From: Ridgeia piscesae
Taxonomy: Eukaryota > Annelida > Polychaeta > Sabellida > Siboglinidae
Direction: 5' to 3'
Length of the DNA stretch: 64,000 nt
Assembly (NCBI GenBank): GCA_025642075.2
Contig: JAODUO010000065.1
Span: 189,001-253,000 of the forward strand
The position numbers were made by a program, and so were the translations under genes. Below the pieces are notes generated by a model. That model worked only from the letters and a program-made list of their open reading frames with translations, was not told the origin of the DNA and did not search any database. This document shows, one piece after another, positions 56,601-64,000 of the stretch (positions are counted from its first letter, which is position 1; each line of letters begins with the position of its first letter).

Positions 56601-56936
56601 GTGGACACAGTTCAACAAAAACAGTGTTTTTCCATGGTGACCTAATAATGTTACATGTCTCACCTTAAGCATGACTGTAGAAATGTCTTGGGGAAAATGT
56701 TAATGCTATTCGTCTCGATGTCCTATCACAAAGCACACAGCTGCCCTCCAAACTGGTACTCTAGGTGTATGGGTAATATTAAGTTTGCATGACTTTCCCC
56801 TGTTCATGCATGACCCAGATGCATAATTGTAAATTCTTACCATCAATAACAATACGTAAATGTAATGATCTTAGCATTATAATTTGCCTTCATTTCACTT
56901 TTAGTTCTGTACTGTTGGCTACACTTGAAAGTTTGG

Positions 56937-56986
<50 letters not shown>

Positions 56987-56996
56987 TATATATATA

Positions 56997-57028
<32 letters not shown>

Positions 57029-57988
57029 TAATTAATTAATTAATTAATTAATACTAACCAATTAACCTGTGTTTGTTTCAAATGGTATGCCTAAAGAGTA
57101 AATAGTCACATGACTTTACTAGTACTGTCGTTTTGTCACTACTGTGAGAAGAGTCCATGTCACTTGCTAGTTGGGTTTTATCAACTGAAAAACATTCTTA
57201 ACTTTTTATTGTAAACATTGTTAATAGTTATATGACAGACAACATTTAAAATTATTACTTTACATTTTATTTACACACATACTTGTGTGTACACAAACAC
57301 GCACAGTATCACACACAGTGTCACACACATGCATACACACACACACATATACACGCAAACACAACACACACAAACACGCAAAGTTTTATAAGTGATGATC
57401 AATGTCTTTCAGAAAGAAAATGAACTTCAGACAGCAAGTTTAGATGCATCGCACGCTGCCAAGGCTTTGGAGGATGAAATTGAGAAATTTGAAAAAAAGA
57501 AATTACAAGACATTAAGGTGGGTTCTCACCATTTTACTTGATCACACAAGAGGTTATGGAAATAACATTATTCAAATAACAGACAATGTATTACATTTAG
57601 TTTGAATGACAAAGCAACATTTCAGTGGTCCAGTGTTTTACGGAATGAATGGAGGCCTACCTGTTTCATTTATAATTTTATTGTGTTAAGCCATAAAAAA
57701 CAATGTGTGTTAGTGTCACTTACAGAGTGTCGTGTTAACACTTGTGTTGATACTCATTCGCAGTAGCTGTGAAGCATATTGTTTCTTAACTGTGAAGCGA
57801 ACATTGTGTCTTTTTTATAATACTGTTTAGTAATTCACCTGGTGACTATTGCAATGAACCTTCCAAAGTTTTAAGAGAATCTTTTTTTCATTCTTAATTA
57901 ATTATTTTTCAAATTGAAACTTGATGGTTTAAATACTTTATGTTTGTGTTTAATTTTGTATTCATTAATGTATGTATGTATGTATTCA

Positions 57989-58033
<45 letters not shown>

Positions 58034-60049
58034 TAACACTACAAGTACTTTACTACATTAAGATGTTTATTAAGTTAGATGTTTTTGTATTTAAATGTCC
58101 AATTTGTATTTCATATTTATTAGTTCTATACACATTGCTGCACAGAACACCATAACAAATATATTGTTATTATTTATTATTAAGATGTTGCACAGATTAG
58201 TAATTTCAGGGTGTTTTTAACAACTGGGTTTTCATGCATGACAGAACATTCTGGGCAACTTCGCAAAGCTGGAGCTGATGTTTCACGCAAAGGCACTGGA
58301 GATGTACACGCAGTGCTACCAGAGCATGGCAATGATGAACGAGGATGAAGACCTGGATGTGAGATCATACTTATTGTTTGCCAACATTAATGCAAATTGC
58401 CACTACAGTTGTAATAACCATTTTTGACTGTAAAACTCCATAAAATTATGTTTACAAAATTCCAAAATTAGTTGATCATTACATGGCAGTGTGCATAGCC
58501 TACCATTTTGAAATGAGCCATGAGCCAAAACACAGCTACATCAACAAATTTTTGGAAAAAATGAATGTTCACTGTCTAAATTATTTGAATGTATTTGTTT
58601 AAATTTGTTGTGACATTAACCATGTTTTATTTTAATTCCAAACAGGATTTCAAACTTCAACTAATATTATTAGTAATAATGCAAAACTCAAGACAGCAGC
58701 AAAAATCACAGCCCAAACAGATGAAACCCACAGCTAACAAAAACAAACTGTGAAAATCACAGTTGCATTCATGAAACACACCATTTTGACAAAACATTGA
58801 GGCATAATTGTTTCCTTCTCAATGTGTCATTACATTATTTAGAAGTATCATTTTATTTTTAGAAGTGTCACTTTGATAAGGTGGGTCACATATCTTTGTT
58901 GTGAACAAATATTAAAATTGCAACTTATTGGTTATATTGAGTTAGGTAAACACAGTCAAGATTGCCTTTAAGTTGTAACATGAAATCACGACTTTAGGGT
59001 GCCCTGTTTGTCTATAGGAGTTTCGAAGTTCGCTCCATCCTTCCCCTGCCCAGTCGCGCTTAAGCCAACAGCAAGCGTCATCGCGGACGTCTCTCAACAC
59101 AACGGGGCAGTCTGGACCCCCCTCATACGGTCAAGTCACCCCGACCCCCCGGCAGAGGACACAGGCACCGCAAGACATGGGGGATACCCTGAACCAGAGC
59201 TCCATGTACACGACAGGACCGGTCAGTTAGTAACCTCACACACACACACACACAATCCAAACACACAATCCTAAATACACAATCCTAAACACAACAATCC
59301 TAAACAACAACACAAAACACAACACAACAAAAAACACAAGTCACCCCACCCCCCGCAAGACACAGCACCCAAACAGGAACACCTGAACCAGAGCTCCATG
59401 TACACGACAGGACCGGTCAGTTAGTAACCTCACACACACACACACACAATCCTAAACACACAATCCTAAATACACAATCCTAAACACAACAATCCTAAAC
59501 AACTGAGGAGTTTCAGTGCAAAACACAATGCATAAATTTTCTTGATTTTGAAGAAATGTCATTTAAGTTTCATCCTCAAAATTAAAAATAAAAATTGTAA
59601 ATGAATGTATTGTTATGCAAGTGTCTTCTTACGTGATTATTCATAACATAACATGTGTTTTTTATCTGTGATTGCTCTGAGCATCATAAACCACTGAGAA
59701 ATCTGTTTTGGATATTGTATTTAACTCTTAACGGTTATAGATTATTATGTGCTACATTGTGAAACACTTTTCATATGTTTGTTATCTTTGACAAACGTCC
59801 AGTACGAGAAGTAGTCAATGCATCTGTTCATTCTAAAGGGTCACTTTTATATTAAGTCCCATATTCTGGTATATAAATTAATACAGTTCTTCTGCAGTTT
59901 CTCTTCAACTGGTTCATGTTTTTCCATCGTCCACATGTTATTTTCAGGAAGACGACGACGATGATGATGAAGATGACGACGACGATGATGATGAGGACGA
60001 AACTGAGAACTACGAACAACCTCAAAGAATTAATAACAAACAGAAGTGA
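50631..60049 (+). CDS. CIBAR1: CIBAR1 (FAM92A), BAR-domain ciliary-base protein, complete, nine coding exons
   Basis: A BAR-domain membrane-curving protein that binds CBY1 at the ciliary base. Exons: 50631-50662, 53036-53151, 54082-54206, 54737-54805, 55181-55282, 57413-57517, 58245-58358, 59018-59221, 59948-60049. Lengths total 969, giving 322 residues; phase carries throughout and introns are GT-AG. The short first exon (MSRTGAEIRA) joins in phase 2 to SETQAKDIQDRVARVEKHFG; the family has the same Met-Arg-Arg-Thr-like start. FAM92 BAR region is about residues 10-235: VEKHFGDM, SRKVAKLRDK, VQDYRESE, VIEPLTLYG, RDRNPNNRH, LDASHAAKALEDEI, LMFHAKALEMYTQCYQ and NEDEDLD. A Ser/Pro/Gln-rich linker and an Asp/Glu run end the protein. 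The human protein has 289 residues; the extra length is in the tail. The exon 5 donor GTATCC is weak. Chosen over CIBAR2 by synteny; this may be the single pre-duplication gene. Confidence 0.93.
51135..51580. repeat. degenerate tandem repeat with GCATGC core in CIBAR1 intron 1
   Basis: About six loosely repeated units of roughly 70-80 bp share TCTAAAAGTAC, GTGAGTTT, GCGCATGCGT or GCATGCATG, TATACATAAG and CCGTATCTTTAGCA. Two units contain GCGCATGCG (51201, 51280), the core of the NRF1-type palindrome. Confidence 0.65.
51793..51836. repeat. 22-bp tandem duplication
   Basis: Two copies of CTACATACAACATATCCATT in a row in CIBAR1 intron 1. Confidence 0.85.
51921..52174 (-). repeat. tRNA-derived SINE, family B, copy 2
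   Basis: The partner of 1265-1526, in CIBAR1 intron 1. On the minus strand the head reads CACAGTGGTTCAGTAGACC, GACTCTTGACTAAGAGATCC. The body has CCATCTCAACTTCTCTGGGA and CATCCAGCCATGCTGCAAT. Confidence 0.65.
53321..53555 (-). repeat. tRNA-derived SINE, family A, copy 2
   Basis: Reverse-strand partner of 6053-6275 in CIBAR1 intron 2. The tRNA-like head reads GTGGGGAGCAGTAGTCGCG, GCGCCGGACTGACAACCGAG, GGTTCAATCACACC. The body matches over about 230 bases, including TCTGGTGTCTATGCCAGGGG and AAGTAAAAGATCCCACAC. Confidence 0.8.
56937..57052. repeat. (TA)n with (TTAA)n tail
   Basis: TA dinucleotides with two short slips to 57028, then six TTAA units, in CIBAR1 intron 5. Confidence 0.97.
57969..58031. 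repeat. (TATG)n then (TA)n microsatellite
   Basis: Four TATG units, then TA interrupted by one G, in CIBAR1 intron 6. Confidence 0.95.
59340..59505 (+). repeat. degraded tandem copy of the CIBAR1 exon 8 tail and donor
   Basis: 59387-59450 repeats CTGAACCAGAGCTCCATGTA, CACGACAGGACCGGTCAGTT and AGTAACCTCACACACACA from exon 8 and its intron (59191-59250). The part before it (59340-59386) matches 59135-59190 with many small losses. The repeated tail AATCCTAAACACA follows both copies. Its reading frame is broken, and the real exon's frame meets TAG just after the donor. Confidence 0.8.
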
Positions 60050-60839
60050 ACTGTTTAGCTACAAATGTCCGTCCTGATAACTTGTTCACGGGTTGAGGCA
60101 CATGTCCAGTCACGTGTCCAGTCACGTGTTCAGTCATTCCTGTTAGTTGTGATATACGTTAGCCATGTGATATATTGACGGTCACCTCAACATCCAGAGG
60201 AGGCCTTCTGTTTGACATGCATGCAGACTTCAACAATTCCGTCCACTCCATGTATTTTTGTTTTGTGCCATTTGTAGTCACTTTGTTGGGGGTACAAATT
60301 CAGTGTGTGGGAGTAAGGGGGACTGTGCATAAACAGGAGAAGGATCTATGCTACCATGTCGTAATCCTACTGTCGTTGTGAATCAACGGGGAGAGTTAAT
60401 TTTCCACAGTTTTGTGCGAAGGTAATTTGTCGATGGTCCCTTGTTATATTTGCTATTAGGAGATTACTATTTATTTCATGTTGAGAATGTTTTATTTACG
60501 TCGTGCAACTGTTTTACACTTACAATTGGATGAGATAGTTATTTGCTTTACATGTTATGTGCGTAATTAATTGCCACTTCTGTTATCTAATTACCTATGT
60601 AACGAGTACTTTATCAAAGTTTCTTGTTCAAAGTAGTAGCTTTCATTTTTTATGTATACAAATATGCCAGATTGTCTGTGCAGGGTGCTGTGATTATATT
60701 TTACCTATTTTTTTATTTGAACGTACCTGACTTTCACTTGTTCCATATATCAGTGTAACATCTGTCAATATGCTGCAGATATTTCTTAGAGAAAAAAAAC
60801 TGAATAAAAAAATCCTGGCATGTTTCTGTTACGAATAAA
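60050..60839 (+). promoter_or_regulatory. CIBAR1 3' UTR and polyadenylation signals
   Basis: AATAAA occurs at 60803-60808 and 60834-60839, giving a 3' UTR of about 780 bases. No other coding feature lies between the stop and these signals. Confidence 0.55.
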
Positions 60840-60859
60840 AAAATTATATGTTTTAATTT

Positions 60860-62050
60860 ACTGGTCTTTAAAGGTGACATTATGTTAATGGACTGGACTA
60901 ATGCTTGTCCACATTAAATGTGTAAATTGGTCCAAAATAGCCCACCCTGTTCATTTGGTTAATATTTGCGATGTGTTGTAATTAATAAATACTGTACAGT
61001 TTTCACTTTTGATGCAATTAAGCAATTCTTTCTTCCGTTGTATATCTGAATATTTACAGAAATTACTACCTTAGAGGGAAACATAAGGGGAACATTTGGG
61101 GTATATGCATACAAAAAACATCGTGCCACTAGTTGGTTGAACATCCATAGTTTAAACATTGCATAGATAGTGACATCGTGATAGTTTCTTCTTTCCGTTG
61201 TTAACTGGTTTGCGTCGCACGATAACTGATTTTTTTCGGACCAAATGCTTTGTTAACGATCTCATGAACGCTACTCAGCCAATCAAGCCACGTTCAGTTA
61301 TGTAAGTTGTCCATGTATATTTGAATATGTTACTATATTTGGACAATACAACGATGACGTAAGTATGCGATACCTTTGTATAATTGGTACTGTATAATTC
61401 ATCCGCACTTAAATTTGCACGCCGTTTCTTGCAGCTACTCCTTAGAATGGTAGAGTAACCAGAACGCTCAATATTTATTCGGAAAATCGTGTCCTGCCTA
61501 AATCCTTCCTTCTATAGCACTTGTCTGCTGGATGTGTCAAATAGTTCGTTGTCTCAGCTAAATACTGCTTGCTTATTGAGACTTGATTTCACATATAATT
61601 ATCGTTGGTGTAACCATATATCTGCAATATTGTTTACGTACACACTTATTACTTAATATTACTTCGTTAAATCTCAAATCGTTTGATCTTAGGGCAGAGC
61701 TAAAAGTTAAGTCGGTACTAAATGTTTAGTATTTGACATGAACATGCGTATGCCAGCTCGTCGTGCGCAAACAATAGTCGATGACGTCACCGCGACGTTC
61801 CCTGTCACCAACCCTCAAAATACGCCTAACAGCTAAGTTAAATATCTATTTTCTCGACATTCTTCTTCTTCCATATACCGCCTAGCCTCAACGTGCTGAA
61901 GAAACAGGCGGAAGGACATGGCAGGCGAACAGGAATTTTTTGGGTGGACATGTCATAACAGTAATTAATGCATGTAAACCGTAATACGTGCAAAAAATAT
62001 AGTTATGTCTAACAAGTAGAATAATATAAACTCTTGATATTGTTCTTAAG
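60860..62050. other. intergenic, nothing recognised
   Basis: AT-rich sequence downstream of CIBAR1 with only short frames. Confidence 0.4.
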
Positions 62051-62059
62051 TGCATCCAG

Positions 62060-62360
62060 GCTGTTTTTATTTACAATGTGTCGATGAAGGGAAGTCCAAA
62101 GTCGAATGGTACTTGGGGAAAATACAAGTGGTAATTATATATGGAATGAGGGATAAGGTAATACAAGGAATGATGTTTCTAGTAAATATGTTTACAGGAA
62201 TAAGACATGTGTTTGCTGGTATACCCACTAGATCAATAGCTATTTTATATATCATGCATAGTATAGCGTCAATCCTTCGGTCTGATAGGGATCTCCATCC
62301 CAATGTTTGGTGCATGCTTATCGGTTACACTTGAGGTTGTGTGGTGGCGATGTTAGACGT
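62060..62360 (-). pseudogene. C-terminal fragment of jockey-like reverse transcriptase
   Basis: The minus-strand frame reads TLGWRSLSDRRIDAILCMIY, KIAIDLVGIPANTCLIPVN, then IFPKYHSTLDFPSS. This follows the C-terminal layout of jockey-type RTs (LGW.SL..RR, MYKI...LV.IP, FFPRT...WN.LP). Just upstream, HHTTSSVTDKH continues the pattern in another frame. No catalytic motifs remain. Confidence 0.75.
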
Positions 62361-64000
62361 CGAGCTACTCGGCGTTAAACCATTTCTATGTGGTTTATCT
62401 GTGTAAAGGTGTCTGTTCTTCGATAAGCCTAACTTACTATTCAATCAAACTGTTTAATAATTATACTCTTGCCGACCCACGCACGGTCTTTTATACGCGT
62501 GGTTTAGACCACCTACAAGGTGAATGGGGGAAACGTTGCTTGTCAATTTCTGTGGGAAAAACTCGAAACATTCGATGCATTTGAGTTGACGAAGCTCCGG
62601 CTTCAGTAGTGCTTCTTCTGCCCACTACCATAATTATGGTCCTTGGGGACCACTGATTTGCTGACAGGTCTTGTCATCTTGGTCGAATCTCTGCTGCACT
62701 CCTGGAGGTGCCGTAATTCAAACCATGCAGTTAACTAGAACATACTGTGAGTTGTCTTCCGTTTCTTTCTCTGCCTATACATCCAGTGCCTATCCACCAT
62801 AGCTCCCTGGCGTATCAATCTGATGACAACTGGAGTCTTATTGAGTCCGAGATCGATTAACCATTTGAATTGATGCGCCTGTTAACTTAGCTTCTGAGGA
62901 TTTAGGCGCATTCGAAGTTACCTAATTATTATTACATGCTGTGACAAGTGAAATCGAGAACCATGTAAATATGCGTTTGATTTTCATGATTTTATTTTAA
63001 TAAGTATATAATTGTTATAGTAAGGAGCACGTCATTTTACTTAGCCATCTGAACACGTCTGTTCTTTTAGAAACTAGGCTAAGTACTCTCTGAAGAGAAC
63101 ATACTATATGTATTATACTGAAGGTCGCTAAATAACCTGGTATCGAAGGCGTTCTTCGTGTAATTCGTCGTTGATAATTCCGATTTCGCTCAACAAATGC
63201 TGCCGTACAATCCGACTATTTCCGCGATGTATCAAGCTAAACGGAATAATGTCACTGATGAAAATCACTGTTATTGACCAATTATAGGCCTAATAGTCCA
63301 ACAACAATGTCCGATCTCGTTGGGTAGGGCCTAATAGTGAAAATGTCTCGACTTAAACCCCTATACAGTTGTAGTCTTACAGACATTCTCGTGGAAAGTG
63401 CTGCTTTAGCATCTTGAAATGATTGCGATAACAGCGGCAACGTGAAACTGAGCAATGAATGAATTTGCAAAGAAGACGAAATCGGTAAACGGATCACTAA
63501 AGGCGGTCGGTCTGTAGGATATATCTAGAACACGGACAAACACTGAGTTGGTACTTTCGATACACGGTTCGTCATCGCCAAAACATTTTCTATGGAACTT
63601 AATATGTGAAAACGTTGTCAAGAATGTTGAAGGGCAACAACTGTTTGTCGAAACATTCACTGTATTGTACATGTTTCAAACTACCTTTAAACTTAGCTGA
63701 AGCAGGATAATTATTTCTCATCGTGTTCAAATATCCGAAAATCGTAGCTCAGGACCTTCCAGCTGAGTCCACGGAGAAACTCGCCAGAATTACATACATA
63801 TTAGCAGAAGCCACAAAACCACTCCACCAGCAGGCTGAGCTAATAAACCCTGTGACATAATAGAACATAGTTGCTCCTGGCAATTTCCAATTCCTAGCGC
63901 AAGTCTCGAGGGCTAAATTTGGCACACGTGTCAGGGTTTTCGAACCGTTGGTCTAGATAGAAACAACAGCAGTAAGAAACGCGACTATGGTTGGATCCTG
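62361..64000. other. intergenic to right edge, nothing recognised
   Basis: No supported gene, RNA or repeat. Two near-palindromic AGGCCTA words occur (63285, 63330). Confidence 0.4.

Overview
The window is nuclear DNA of an invertebrate animal. It has GT-AG introns, tRNA-derived SINEs, non-LTR retrotransposon relics, very long CA/GT microsatellites, and three genes of metazoan families. Protein similarity (judged from memory) and repeat style suggest a lophotrochozoan, most likely a mollusc; the species cannot be told. Non-coding DNA is AT-rich. One GC-rich island at about 38.1-42.8 kb is a single gene.

Layout. (1) 1-15202, minus strand: 5' two-thirds of TMEM67 (meckelin), 14 coding exons seen; the rest lies beyond the left edge. 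Its introns hold a 1-kb composite minisatellite, a 600-bp GT array with a GGTGAT array, SINEs, a reverse-transcriptase relic and other dispersed repeats. (2) 15203-38122: 23 kb without a recognisable gene, with a hAT-like non-autonomous element (18573-19504), a direct duplication (24772-25243) and a dispersed 19-bp motif built round TGACGTAA. (3) 38123-42732, plus strand: RBM12/RBM12B-type five-RRM protein in one coding exon, interrupted in this assembly by two one-base frame changes. (4) about 43.2-50.6 kb: intergenic, with microsatellites, an inverted-repeat element and a 540-bp CA array. (5) 50631-60049, plus strand: complete nine-exon CIBAR1 (FAM92A), a BAR-domain ciliary-base protein. (6) 60.9-64 kb: intergenic, with a second reverse-transcriptase relic.

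The main result is the gene neighbourhood. TMEM67, an RBM12-family gene and CIBAR1 are also neighbours on human 8q22.1 (CIBAR1, RBM12B, TMEM67; from memory). This looks like an ancient linkage. TMEM67 acts in the ciliary transition zone and CIBAR1 acts with CBY1 at the ciliary base, so two genes of one organelle region flank an RNA-binding protein gene. Several local oddities (homopolymer-type frame changes in RBM12, degraded duplicate copies beside CA arrays) look like assembly noise and are marked as such.
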